From the NCBI GenBank assembly GCA_014607495.2, contig CP053160.1, positions 6,324,001 through 6,388,000 of the forward strand: a stretch of DNA of 64,000 nucleotides, read 5' to 3'. The notes beneath the pieces are model-generated. The model was not told where the DNA came from. It saw only the letters and a program-made list of their open reading frames with translations, and ran no database searches. The translations under genes and the position numbers were made by a program. This stretch comes from Carposina sasakii. Its lineage: Eukaryota > Arthropoda > Insecta > Lepidoptera > Carposinidae. Within the stretch, counting starts at the first letter, position 1. Each line of letters starts with the position of its first letter. This document shows positions 31,888 through 42,399 of the stretch, piece after piece.

Positions 31888-32106
31888 GATGATGATTATC
31901 TCCGACCGTATTACGGCCAAGGCGACCAATCTCTACGGAGATTGGCCAGGTACGCAGGAGATATTAAAGTGCACAAGTGTGTGTGCAAACACAGGTGCAC
32001 TCTCTATTCCGTTACTCTCATAGTCCAATGGGACGGAAAGCCGACACGACCGGAGAAAGATCAGCGCAGGACCAACGGTTTTATGTGCTTTCCGAGGCAC
32101 GAGATA
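31888..32106 (-). mobile_element. SINE-like element with LINE-derived tail
   Basis: On the minus strand it starts CGTGCCTCGGAAAGCACAT, passes GGTCGTGTCGGCTTTCCGTC and ATTGGTCGCCTTGGCCGTAA, and ends CGGTCGGAGATAATCATCAT. That ending parallels the LINE at 13880-14545 (GGTCGCCATGACCG..GGAGGTCATCATTATCAT), so it probably uses that LINE's machinery. About 220 bp, non-coding. Confidence 0.7.
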
Positions 32107-32318
32107 AGTGACAATTTTACATAATTAAAATCTGTACATGAAATAAATTCATTGGTACAAACCCGAATACATGATATATAATGTATATAAAGATGCTGTC
32201 TCTATCTTGATCAAGGCGAGAAAAATAGCACCAAATAGCGGAGCTTAACTACCTTAACTACATCTCCTCTGTGTATGTCGAATAGTCGACTAAGGAATTC
32301 GGGTATTAAGCTAGCAGC

Positions 32319-32563
32319 TTTTTTTTTTTTTTTAATATTCACACACTTCACAACACATTGACCTAGTCCCACACTAAGATCCCTAAGGTCTTGTGTCGTG
32401 GGTACTAAACAACGGTATATAAATACATAGATAAGTATATAAACATCCATGACTCGGAAACAAACATCGATGTTCATCACATCAATGTTTGCACCTACCG
32501 GGATTCGAACCCAGGACCTATGGCGTCGCAGGTCGGGCCACTACCAACTACACCAATCGGCCG
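32319..32563 (-). mobile_element. tRNA-derived SINE, full length
   Basis: On the minus strand: GGCCGATTGGTGTAGTTGG (A-box region, about 32541-32556), GGTTCGAATCCC (B box, 32500-32511), a non-tRNA body with CATCGATGTTTGTTTCCGAG and ACGACACAAGACCTTAGGG, and a 15 nt A-tail (T-run at 32319-32333). No target duplication could be identified. A plus-strand ORF with GIRTQD is antisense to it. Confidence 0.85.
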
Positions 32564-32589
32564 TTGAATCTTGTCACTCTCTCACCGCT

Positions 32590-32660
32590 TATGCTATACG
32601 TGGCTCAGGGTTCTCCTTTATGATCCTGCAGCTCTGGCTTTCCCATTTTCCCATTATATG
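32590..32660 (+). repeat. SINE-like tail fragment
   Basis: CTCCTTTATGATCCTGCAGC, TCTGGCTTTCCCATT repeats the tail block of 4110-4170 and 60480-60540. A partial core, ATGTCGAATAGTCGACTAAGG, lies at 32275 on the other side of the SINE, so the tRNA-SINE may have inserted into this element. Confidence 0.5.
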
Positions 32661-34010
32661 AATGTATATTAACCATAGATGCAATATAAGTTCCGTATTT
32701 ATTTGTTTTATTTATAAAAATTCTGCCTTTATTAGAATACCTAACAGCGGCCTTTTAAGCCTCCACATATGAATGACTATTTCGCGGAATATTTAGCGGC
32801 AGGTGCAAATGTTGGCTTTTCTGTGAAATGACGTGCACACAAGCCGATTTAAGCGGCGCTGAAGCCTTTCCCGCAACTATCATGCTTGGCTGATATGTTG
32901 ACTGAAACGTCCTGGTCGGAATTCGGTATCTCTTGTTATATTGGTCAAATGAATTTGAGGGATGTTTTTATCATGGTCGGTAACGGATACTTTGTATTAG
33001 TTAGTATTGCAGCTTTGTTTTTATTGCAGACATAAATATTAAATAATACAGTGACGCTACAGACAAACGAGCTTACCCAGGCCCCATCAAGTTAGTACGA
33101 GCTGCCGTAAAGCCTACAGGGGCTGAGTTGTTCAGTCCATTTTTATATAACATCCTTGGCTTACAGCTCCATTTTTTACAACTATTATCCTTGGTTTACA
33201 ACGTTCTTGAAGCAAAAAATGTTAGCGCATTCTCGTTCTGATATCTCTGTTTATTTATTCGCTCCAGTAATGTTGAGTAGAGTTTCGGTTTCTCCGTTTA
33301 GTGTGTGAGATACTGACTTTTAATCTAAGATAGTGACTTTTTTTCATAACCTAGTTTTTGCAAGATACTTAGTGTTTTGTGTTTTTTTGTTATTTGTTTA
33401 TCATGGTTTGGATGGATGGATCATGGATGGATTTTTTGGAAGGATTGTATTTCTTTTTGTGTCATTTCTTTAAATTAAAATGTATTATTCTTCATAACAA
33501 TAATATCCTTGTTTTATTTGATAAAATGACTATCGTTACGTGTGTACATATTTCGGATTGGGCATTTTCCCTTGTAGGAAACTCGAGCCAGAACTCTGGT
33601 TTGAGTTTTCTGCAAGTGAAATTGCCTAATTCCGGAATGTATCGTACATTTCTAAGTACCTACCTATCTCTGCATTCTATATTTATCGTCAGTTTTGCGG
33701 GGGTGAGGTAAGATAGCAACAGTGAGCTTGCCTTTGATCCTTTGATACTTTTTGTACGCAGTTGCCCTTCTTCTCCGCAAGGAGTAAATGTGTTCTGTGA
33801 GCTTACCGCTTGAAAATTTTGAATGTTAAAAACTACCATACTTCTAAAGCGATTTTTGAAGTCTTTTAAACATTGGCTCTACTTAAATTAGAATGTATCT
33901 TATTCTCGCTTAGTATTCAAGAATAGCAATAATTATATTACATTTCTGTAATATGACATACCGACCGTTAATTATTTAACTTTCTTTGTTTCTTACACAT
34001 CCTTAACAAC
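32661..34010. other. spacer, longest single unrecognised block in this part
   Basis: Moderate GC in 32800-32960, otherwise AT- and T-rich. The open frame at 33379-33711 is rich in Phe, Leu and Ser as expected from T-rich DNA and is not called. Confidence 0.45.
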
Positions 34011-34012
34011 AA

Positions 34013-34252
34013 CACGACATGCCTTTTTTTACGCATACCACCCGGGCGCAGGGGGTACCCGAGTGGTTATGTGGGACTTCCGTATAGGCTAATGAGACCC
34101 ACGGTATACCCACTAAAAGCCCCCCCCCATCTTCCTCCTCGCCGCCTTGTGACGGGGTTACGGGAACGCTTTCGCACATATCCGCGACCCCGCCGGCGGC
34201 AGCCGCCCACAAGCGGCTCCATCGCGAAAGCCCGAAGGCCCTCCACGACATG
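34013..34252 (-). mobile_element. GC-rich LINE 3' end (R1-like), copy 2, with target duplication
   Basis: CACGACATG at 34013-34021 is repeated at 34244-34252, flanking the insertion. The T-run at 34023-34030 is the poly(A) tail read on the minus strand. The body, read on the minus strand, has GAGGGCCTTCGGGCTTTCGC, GCGAAAGCGTTCCCG, GCGGCGAGGAGGAAGATGG, TTTTAGTGGGTATACCGTGG and CCCCCTGCGCCCGGGTGG, as at 8905-9110. About 220 bp, strongly 5' truncated. Confidence 0.75.
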
Positions 34253-34579
34253 TCTGACTCAACGATGAAGAATTTATTCTCCATGGACTCAACACTTCCA
34301 AAACATCACTAAGTACTTCTTAACTTAATAGTTTTTCGTAGCCACAAACAGTCAAAGGAACCATTAAAAAAGTTCCTCGTTCTTAGATAAATCAGTTTAC
34401 TAACCCTGTCTTCGACTTGGCGTAAAATCAGTTCTGTAAACTACTTCCAGCGTGTTCTCCCCACCTGCCACCGCAAATGTATTCGAAAAAGGAAATCAAT
34501 CACAAATCGTGTTGCAACGATGTTTTTATAGACCGAGAGTTGGTTGCAAAGATTTTATTTTATTACAAAATACATATAG

Positions 34580-34740
34580 GTACATCATCTTCCTGTTCTT
34601 ATCCCATTATAAAGGGGTCGGCGCAATATGGTTTCTTTCGAAACTTATATTGCCAAAGTTTTGGTGATTGTTTTACGGCCGTATGCCTGCCTGACGCCAA
34701 CCCTTTTCGGGTATAGCTAAGTGACAATTTTATAGGTATT
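34580..34740 (+). repeat. 'GGGGTCGG...GGGTATAGC' repeat
   Basis: CCTGTTCTTATCCC, AGGGGTCGGCGCAATATGG, GCCGTATGCCTGCCTGACG, CCAACCCTTTTCGGGTATAG and AAGTGACAATTTTAT; matched on the minus strand at 48190-48325. Non-coding dispersed repeat of unknown class. Confidence 0.65.
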
Positions 34741-34780
34741 ACAAAATAATATACTGTTAAAATACTCGTACATCCACTTA

Positions 34781-35534
34781 TACAGGGTGTTTGTGACAGC
34801 CAGGCAAATATTGATACCATGACTTCAGACCATGATTCTGAGGCGGAAAACACTAAAAACTTTCGCAAGAAAATTTCAAAATTTTCCGACACTTTTTTCA
34901 TATATACAGGAAAAAAATTGTTTAGTTCGTTTAATTAGGCCTTAATTAATGACTTAAAAGTAAAATTTACACAAAAGATAATTTTCAAAAAAAAATTGCC
35001 TTCAAAAAAGTTAAAAAAAACTGATCAACCCTAATGGAGAGTCACAAGTGATCCAAAAAACAGCAATATATCACACAATAACTAATAAGCCCATTTAATT
35101 AGTTACTGGATCGCCAGATACATGAAGCAGCGAACCATAAACAATGGTTCGCTGTTTCATGGCCCGATACAATTGGCACGCAAAGCAAAGATTAATGATA
35201 ATTTTATTGTATGCAGTGACACAGATGGTGTAGTCATACATATAGTAGCTGGCGCCCTCGCCCAGGGGAGCTGTTTGATGAAACACACTCCACTATAATA
35301 TTATCTGTGAATGATGTAGCACACCTATAATTGGCACATACATCAGATTTTTAGTTGTAAGTGAGTGTAATTATTGTTGCTTTTAATGTATGTTCTGTAA
35401 GTGTGTCTAAATAAATAAATAAATAATAAAATCAAAAATACATATCCTGCAAGTAATAACACTGCCGTATAACTCAACACAACGGTACTTGTTCAGCATT
35501 TCAGTATTTGCCTGGCTGTCACCTACACCCTGTA
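34781..35534 (+). mobile_element. MITE family I with two later insertions
   Basis: Ends TACAGGGTGTTTGTGACAGC and GCTGTCACCTACACCCTGTA. Compared with 25978-26442 it has a 49 nt insertion at about 35122-35170 holding a hairpin, and a second of about 225 nt at 35203-35429 ending in an AAAT-rich run, which looks like a retro-inserted sequence. Without them the copies would be about the same length. Confidence 0.8.
35122..35160. repeat. 39 nt hairpin inserted in a MITE
   Basis: ATGAAGCAGCGAACCAT, loop AAACA, ATGGTTCGCTGTTTCAT: 17 bp stem with one mismatch. Flanked by GCCAGATAC and GCCCGATAC, an imperfect 9 bp duplication of a site that occurs once in the uninterrupted copy at 25978-26442. Confidence 0.85.
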
Positions 35535-36387
35535 TGTCTTTCTAAATTGTTAAGTCTAAGTATACGACACCAACAGCCCTTTTGGCTAATTCTAATAAGG
35601 TAGTTTAATCTATTACCTAACAGAGGCTTGTCGGCTTGTCTCACTTAACCTCAGGTTCTTAACTTCTCTGACCCTGACCCTGTGATAGGTATGCACAAAA
35701 AGATACGGCGACACCTGGGCTAAACCGAAATTGCTCATTTCTTCTATGCTTGCCATCGGTCCTGCTATCTACGATATCAGCACCTATTGTTCTATATACA
35801 CAAATACATAGTGTCATATACACAGAAAAATATATAAGACTATTGCTGTTCATAGGCCTCCTTCAGGGCACGCAAGGTACGTGTGCACACAGTTCCATTT
35901 TCAAACTATTTACAATAGTTTATACCTTGCTGTTCTATAACTTTTATTACAAATTATAACAGCCTCTCGGTCTGTCCGCATATTCTACGGAAACAGAATT
36001 TAGCTGCCAATACTCGCGCCTTTTGACGTAATTTGTTCAATGTAGCTGGAAGGTATATGTGTGATTGATTCCTTATTGCTTTCCAAAATTGCGTTTCCAA
36101 GGGAAAAATTCTTAAATGATGCTCTTCTGAAGTTTATCTGGAAATGTTATGTGGGTTATCACGCTTTAACCTAATGCCTAGAATATTTGTAAGTACTACT
36201 ATAATTAAAAATAGGGTAATTGACTATGGTTGAATTTTAATGACATTTTATGCTTATCAGAATAAATCATCAAAATCATACCTATTTGTAAAATTGCAAT
36301 TTCATTAAGTGTTCAAATGAGGTAGCAATAAGCCAAAGTTAAGTGGGCAAGTCCATTTTTCAAATGTAAAATTACATAATTATCCGT
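35535..36387. other. spacer
   Basis: Nothing recognised; short ORFs only. Confidence 0.45.
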
Positions 36388-36515
36388 GTTATTACAAAAG
36401 AATTTAAACATTTTTTAAACTAAACATGCCCTAAATTTGGCAGATATGCCATACACTTTGCTGTCAAATGTCATTTTTAAATCAAGTCTAACTTTGAGCG
36501 CTCTTTTGTTATAAC
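36388..36515. mobile_element. small MITE family VI, copy 1
   Basis: 128 bp with ends GTTATTACAAAAG and CTTTTGTTATAAC. The body (CTAAACATGCCCTAAATTTG, GATATGCCATACACTTTGCT, CTGTCAAATGTCAT) matches 62513-62641 at roughly 85-90% by eye. No coding capacity. Confidence 0.7.
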
Positions 36516-36660
36516 ACAGCATATGTCCACCTGCATCATTTACAACAACTTCGTAAAATTTATGAAGCCTAGAGCTTAAAAAAGAATGAAATAATAAACC
36601 TAAAAGATAAGGCCCAAGTTTTCCATTGGCTTCCCAGCCATAATCCAAGCTAATATCAAA
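36516..36660 (-). CDS. unidentified ORF abutting the small MITE
   Basis: On the minus strand LDYGWEANGKLGPYLLGLLF, HSFLSSRLHKFYEVVVNDAG and GHMLC are open for about 48 codons and run straight into the MITE edge at 36515. A stop lies just upstream (near 36670) and no ATG-plus-promoter or clear acceptor is visible in phase. Residue use looks protein-like, but I do not recognise it; it could be an exon fragment interrupted by the MITE. Confidence 0.25.
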
Positions 36661-37238
36661 TTCATAGTTTTAACCTATAAACGTCGAGTGATTATTTGAG
36701 AAACGATGTCAGACAAGCACATCGTAAATTCTACCGTGGATCGGAATAGCCCATAAAACGATATAAAACGAATCGCGAAAACCCCGCACTTTAGGTTTAA
36801 AATAACATTGTTGGACACCTTTGTGTGCAGGATATGGAGATGGCTATTACTTTAACGGTGCAGTAACATAAAATACGGAAAATTTATTTAATTAAAAACT
36901 GGTTTTGAAGTAAAATGACCGTGAAGCTGTGATAAAATTGTTGATTGACGCTTATATCCATACATTATGTTGTAGAGTCTTTAAGAGTAGAGAATTTAAT
37001 TCCTTTCAATAAGCGATTAAGAAAAGGGCGCCATGAAACGCCCTAGTGATATACAAGACTCGAGGTGTCGGGTTCTATTCTTGGAGGCTCAAGGCGAATT
37101 GGCAGGACTCAGTGAGCATGGTAGTCTTCTAGTCCTAGCCGAGTCGCGAGTCTTCAAAAGAGCAAGAGAAACTTTCATATTCAGTAGATGAGATGAGAAC
37201 TGGATAAGATTTTAAGAAAGACGGGCCACATAAAAGAT
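36661..37238. other. spacer
   Basis: GGTGTCGGGTTCTATTCTTGG near 37066 could be a decayed SINE B box. No gene. Confidence 0.4.
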
Positions 37239-37300
37239 TTAATTTAATTTAATTTATTCTTTATTGTACACAAAACATAACAATAAATAGAAAGAAATTT
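37239..37300 (-). repeat. retroelement 3' tail (AATAAAGAATAAAT)
   Basis: Read on the minus strand: TTGTTATGTTTTGTGTACAA, TAAAGAATAAATTAAATTAA. This 'TGTACAATAAAGAATAAA' ending is a standard 3' tail of moth LINEs. The rest of the element is absent. A related piece is at 61290-61330. Confidence 0.55.
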
Positions 37301-38086
37301 AAATGAAATTCCAGCATTTCAGATGAAAGAAAAAGATGTAGTAAATATTAAAATGAAATGCTGGAAAGATCATAAATACCTAATACTGAATTAAAAATAA
37401 TAATCTTCTGGCCACAGTATATCGGAAATAATAGTCCTTGAAAAAAGTCGTAATATACTAATACTTGAGTGTGTTATTTAAAATTTATTTTCAAATGTTG
37501 TTTATAAAACGAGAAACACGAAAATTTTCGCATTTGTGGACTGAAGTCACGTCCTGGTAATAAATTGAATCGGTACCAGATGCGCAACCCACTTGTACAC
37601 TAACATACACTCACTTAGCGTACTTGACATTATTTTTAAAGAGTGTAATTTATTTCGCCTTCTGTCAGCCATTACTTGTGTACAAGTGAAAGAGCTTCGC
37701 GATTTAGGAGATTGTTTGTTGTTTGGACAATGTTTTACTTATTTATTTTGTGAACTCATTCTAAGGGGCCATTTTAGACCATGCCAATGGGCATGACAGC
37801 GCAGTCTAGAAAAACCGGTCAATCTAAATTTATACGTCTACTACTAGCTACTAACTACTTTACTACTTTAAAGGTCTGCTAGGTGTTGATGGGTCACCAT
37901 TTTTTCTGTAACATCTGTCACATCACCCGGAAAGTGTATCCCATGAAATCTGGCTGTAATATATTTAAACATTTTATGGCCCCTAAGTAAAAACAAACTT
38001 ACTAGTCAGACACCTTCGGGCAATGGCTTAGCTACATACACATTTTCTGGAAGTTATAATGAAAATTGTAACAATAAAATAATATA
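37301..38086. other. spacer
   Basis: Nothing recognised. Confidence 0.45.
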
Positions 38087-38087
38087 C

Positions 38088-38165
38088 AGGCTACATGAAA
38101 ACTACGAATCTCCTCAATATATTTTTCTCCAAAAACCTGGGAAATCATAAATGCACATAGATCAT
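38088..38165 (+). mobile_element. MITE family IV fragment
   Basis: ATACAGGCTACATGAAAACTA, CGAATCTCCTC, TTTTTCTCCAAAAACCTGGG and AAATGCACATAGA are scattered family IV blocks in order, with gaps. Confidence 0.5.
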
Positions 38166-38171
38166 GCTCAT

Positions 38172-38310
38172 AACCAGACAGATATAACCGAAGGTTAACT
38201 TTCTATTATACTTAAGGTTATACATGTATAAAAAAAATCCATCTTAACCAGACAGATATAACCAAAGGTGGAGTTAACTTTCTATTATACTTAAGGTTGT
38301 CCATCTTTTA
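38172..38310 (+). repeat. 74 bp tandem duplication
   Basis: AACCAGACAGATATAACC, then AGTTAACTTTCTATTATACT and TTAAGGTT start at 38172 and again at 38246. The second copy has a 6 nt insertion (GGTGGA). No coding frame. Confidence 0.85.
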
Positions 38311-38814
38311 AAACTGATTTTAAAGTATAAAACACTAATAAATCTTTGATGAGATAGGTACGAGAAGTTTTTCAATCGGCCGCAGGAAGCTCGAGCTGTA
38401 GACTGGCAGATATCGTAGCAGAATACGTATGTATAGGTATAGTGCAAATGTTATCTGTTTAGTGGAAAAAGTAATTAAAGATTTTTCTTGTATACTATAA
38501 ATATTCAAATCAGTTGTTAGCACTCGGTACTGATTCCATGAGTAAGTAGGTACGTTCTTTAAGGATCTATGGTGCAAGTAAGTAATTAACCTAATGAATG
38601 AAATTGTTTAGGATCCTACTAAATATACATACGTGATAACTTTACGACTCTGAACTTTCCAGAAACATAGTTGGCACCTTGGTGTATAATTTTGGCAAAA
38701 GAAAGTGTGTGCTACGTAAAACACAGATAAGTAAATCATAAAATCCAATATTTTTAAGACGATTTTTCCACTTTCCATGAAACTAGTTGGCGGATGAGTT
38801 AGCAGCATCTGTGA
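38311..38814. other. spacer
   Basis: Nothing recognised. Confidence 0.45.
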
Positions 38815-39075
38815 TGGATGATGCGACATCCCTTCGGCTTAGAACTCATTGAGGGGGATTATACACGGGACAGTGACGAATGGGCCACTCGGCGGATAGC
38901 ACGGGATCCAGTTAAAACTAACGTGAACCTGACCACACCGGATTATTTCGAAGGTGCTGATATATTGATCGGCTTTGATGGATTTCATGATTTTTACATG
39001 AGACCATTTTTAACAGAGGACGCAATAAAAGAAAGTGCATTTCATTTGCTTTTATTGCACTGTTTTATATTTTAA
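38815..39075 (+). pseudogene. possible retroelement protease-like fragment or exon
   Basis: One frame is open for 86 codons in otherwise stop-rich DNA and looks protein-like: EGDYTRDSDEWATRRIARDP, TNVNLTTPDYFEGADILIGF and DGFHDFYMRPFLTEDAIKE. The ADILIGFDGFHDF segment resembles the end of the aspartic-protease region of BEL/Pao-type retroelements (a hydrophobic-D-hydrophobic-hydrophobic-G-x-D pattern). No Asp-Thr/Ser-Gly active site is present in the span. A pyrimidine-AG at 38834-38844 could be a splice acceptor, so a host exon is the alternative. Confidence 0.35.
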
Positions 39076-40167
39076 CGCCTTCACGTTTATAAAATTCACG
39101 GATTTGAATTGCCCATAGCTGGGCACAACAAAATCTATTTCTAGTTGTGTAACGTGAAAAACTTTAGGTCGTCATAAACACGATTACTGTTGTGACGTCA
39201 CGTATTAAATTTCATTTTGGCTGTTCATAATTAATGTGAATTGTTGTAGTCCGGTTAATGCTGAAAGTTTCAGGCGTGAAGTTCTCAAAACAAAATTACA
39301 ATAAGGGGGTTAGCTCCCTTAAGGGGCGCTGTGCGATCGAAACATAATGGGATTTTCAATTTACGTGGTTTAGGTCTATAGGGAGGCATTCCGATTTATA
39401 GTAGCTAACAATATCGTTAAAATTGGACATGGTCCTGGTTTTTTGCCCAAAAAATTGAGGATGTTTTTGTTAGCCAAAAATTCACTCATATTTGTAAAAC
39501 TTTTTTTTAAATGTAAGCACAATAGAAATAGTAACGAGCATTAAATATTTGAAAACTTTTTAGGTTTTTTTAATCAATCAATAACAGAACCTAGCGAGTA
39601 ATCGAGTTTAACATTAAATATATTTTTTGCAGAGCGATACTTCGCTTCCACAATGGAAGCAATCCTGCCTCCAGAAGCCATGGTTCTTATGCTAACAAAA
39701 TCGCTGGGAATAGCTAGTGCTATTATAATCTACAGCACTACTAACTAGCAAGTTAAGTAAAATTAGTGTAATGTGCAAACCGCAGTAATAGGCCAAGTTT
39801 CTTTGTTTACGGGCCGGCTTACGATCATTTTATTAGCCAAGTATAACTTGAAACTAAGCTTCAAGTTAAGAAGTCATTGCAAGTTACATAAATCTAAGAA
39901 TGGAACTAAAATTACGGTTATACATTCTCTTTTGTTTGAGGTCCGCAAAAGTTTTTATTATAGAAATTTTTAAAGTGCAAAATCTAGTTCATTTGACCGT
40001 AAAAGCTTAAGTTTAGAAACGTCACACTTGGGTGTTTTAGTGCTATAAAATTTTCACGAGAAGCCTTAGGTAAGTTTCTTTAAATTCTTAGTGGTTGACC
40101 AACCAAAAGTTTGGTAGAGTTAAAATAAACCATAGGTATACCATTACTATAAAACTTGTCTTCTTAG
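39076..40167. other. spacer
   Basis: No gene. GGGGGTTAGCTCCCTTAAGGGG near 39306 is a small imperfect palindrome. Confidence 0.45.
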
Positions 40168-40352
40168 CTCCAGTGCTGATGCGGTGCTTCACTAGAATAC
40201 CATACATCAGTTGCATCTTCTTCTGTGCGTGTCGTAAGAGCCGACTAAGGAGCTCGAGCATTTTCTCAGGCGAGCAACTTGCCAATGAACGTGGCTGTGA
40301 AATTTCCTTTGGCTACCCCATTCCGGGAAGTGCGCCTCATATTAATGTATAG
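40168..40352 (+). repeat. SINE-like element
   Basis: GTGCTGATGCGGTGCTTCAC, GTGTCGTAAGAGCCGACTAA, GGAGCTCGAGCATTTTCTC, GGCTACCCCATTCCGGGAAG: same block order as 2396-2530, 3986-4170 and 10260-10500. Probably the best-preserved head and core in the window. Confidence 0.7.
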
Positions 40353-40984
40353 CAATGTTGTAACTTTAAGAAAATATTATAGGGACTACTTCCCAGGTGT
40401 ACTACATAGTATCTGATATCCAGTTGGATAATTTTATATTATGAGTTAGATCAATTGTTTTACTTTAATTCTAATTAGGTAAGCTATTATTATTCGAATA
40501 TTTGGATATCTTACTCAAGCTAACCCTCACGTGGACAAAACAAGACTTTCCTTCATCATTAATATTAATAGAACCAATGAATCTTCACATGTTTACACAG
40601 AAAGAGTTTCCTTTGGCGTTTTCAGAAAAATATCGCGAGCAAACATTGCTTGTTTGCTGACGGCGATCCGTCGCGTACCTACGTGAAAATAAAGAGGAGA
40701 TGCAATAATACCACTACGAATTGCATGTTGGTGCCTGGATCTGGTTTCTCTCATTGATTCGAAGAACACCTGAAGGTGGGGTCGGTTATGGCCAAAGACC
40801 AGTTGTCGTTGTAGTGAGACTAATAGGTAGGTACACTTTTCACCCGATACAATGAAAAAGATAGCATCAAATTCATCCTTCAAATAGGCTACTCGTATCT
40901 GACCGTTTCTTATTCTTTTATGCAAAACCTACTGATCAGATTTTAATTAAACTTGGCATATATATGTATAGCTTATATATATAA
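40353..40984. other. spacer
   Basis: The minus-strand ORF 40593-40925 (110 codons) has no recognisable motif and no supporting signals; not called. Confidence 0.4.
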
Positions 40985-41032
40985 TAACACATAGTTTATG
41001 CAGACCACGCGAACTAAGTCGCAGGCTGCTAG
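40985..41032 (+). mobile_element. Helitron-like 3' terminus
   Basis: TATGCAGACCACGCGAACTA, AGTCGCAGGCTGCTAG with host T at 41033. Only the terminal 45 bases are readable. Confidence 0.55.
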
Positions 41033-41033
41033 T

Positions 41034-41989
41034 TTTCTGTAAATAAACCTCTCCTCTCCGTCCTTCCTTTATCGGATAGACCAAAGATAATAAACAACTC
41101 TCCTATTTGCCCAGAGAAATTTATTGTTTGATATAACAAGCGGCAAGTCAATAATAGCTGTGTGAAGTGTATTGATGATTGATGATGAGTGCTTCTTTAA
41201 ACAAAGGTGGAGTGGACTGAGCTCGTATTGTATGTGGTGTCGATTTGTGTTTAATAGGTATTAGTTTAGCTGATAAGGGGCAAAGACGGATCTAACTAAA
41301 TAAAATTGTTACGAGGTTATATCATGGCGATGAGTGACGAATGCGGTAAAGGGATTTTCAGCATGATATTATTTAGAATGACACAGAAACATTTTTTATT
41401 AGATTCGTTACCGGTCGCTAGATTGATGTATGTAGTTGTGCCCGGCGGTAGGCTCACTCCTTACCACGGTGGGACTTAATAGGATAACTGGTGAAAAGTG
41501 GGAAAATTTCTGCCCAACATCTTTGAGTGTATTATCTTCACTCACACTCGTATTCTCAGTGGAAACTTTGAGGGTACTTGGTTTAGAAGAGCACTTTGAA
41601 TAGTTTAAATTGAGATAGAAATTAGAATAAGAGTTGTTTTAGAATAAAATAATAATGAGTTAGTTTTAAATGTTTAGTTTGATTCAAAAATGTGTATGAG
41701 GAGTTAGACCACTATCTAAGTTCCCTTTGAAAATAAAATTCATTGAATGTACTGAATTTTATTTTCATACCAATATAAAAAACAAAGTAACCAAAGAATT
41801 CCTAACAGCTTTACAATTAAGTAGGTATTTTTATATACAACACCATAAAAAAAGAGTTCCATAAATATCCGTAGGACTTCATCATAGAAATAGACAAATC
41901 TCACTCCCTTAGCACCTAGATCGATAAAGCACTACATACATTGGCGAATCTCCCCCTTTAATCCCAGGCCTCAAAGGGGGACTATTAGT
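41034..41989. other. spacer
   Basis: No gene or repeat recognised. Confidence 0.45.
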
Positions 41990-42214
41990 GCCTACATCTG
42001 ATAGTGTTCTTTGCGCTTATAGAAGAAGCTAATTTTGCTTAAGTGGGCTACTCTGCTACGATGTACTCCAGGGGGCTCACTCGTCACTGTTTGACGTAGA
42101 GGGCCGCTAAGATAGCGCATTTGTAACGTTATATGTCGGTGCATAGAAATTGTAACAGCAATGTTCGCAAAGTTATCGAAACATTCCCACCGTTGGCGGT
42201 TAGAGTTCATCAAG
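41990..42214 (-). repeat. unclassified repeat-like block
   Basis: GC-richer than its flanks, with a 93-codon minus-strand frame (QRWECFDNFANIAVTISMHR, LSGPLRQTVTSEPPG). Its end (42173-42214) matches 23573-23613. Since the matching copy does not keep this frame, I treat it as repeat DNA, although a coding origin is possible. Confidence 0.35.
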
Positions 42215-42269
42215 AACGTGTTAAATGAAAATGCTGCATGTATATTTCGTGGCCAAATCATTTTAATAG

Positions 42270-42368
42270 TCATTTCATGAAATGGTCGGTTAGGTTAGGT
42301 TAGTATCATGAAATGATCAATTCATTATCATGATATGGTCAAGAGCATTTTGACCAGTTCATGATATA
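42270..42368. repeat. cluster of ATCATGA palindromes
   Basis: CATTTCATGAAATG (42271-42284) is a perfect 14 bp palindrome. ATCATGAAATGATCA follows at 42305. TATCATGATATGGTCA (42326-42341) pairs with TGACCAGTTCATGATA (42351-42366) at 14 of 16 positions. Three GGTTA units lie between. Confidence 0.7.
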
Positions 42369-42399
42369 AAAAATTGAATGATACGGCCACGATATATAC

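Noticed and set aside
32500..32563. tRNA gene
   Set aside because: A and B boxes are present, but the acceptor stem does not pair and the sequence continues into a SINE body with an A-tail. The heads at 8341, 16364, 16636, 22721 and 60255 were rejected for the same reason.
33379..33711. 110-codon plus-strand ORF with membrane-like residues
   Set aside because: T-rich DNA yields Phe and Leu runs by chance; no splice or promoter signals and no motif.
40593..40925. 110-codon minus-strand ORF
   Set aside because: No motif, no signals and residue use consistent with chance.
42288..42303. GGTTAGGTTAGGTTAG, the insect telomere repeat
   Set aside because: Only three units in the middle of ordinary sequence; too short for a telomere or interstitial array.
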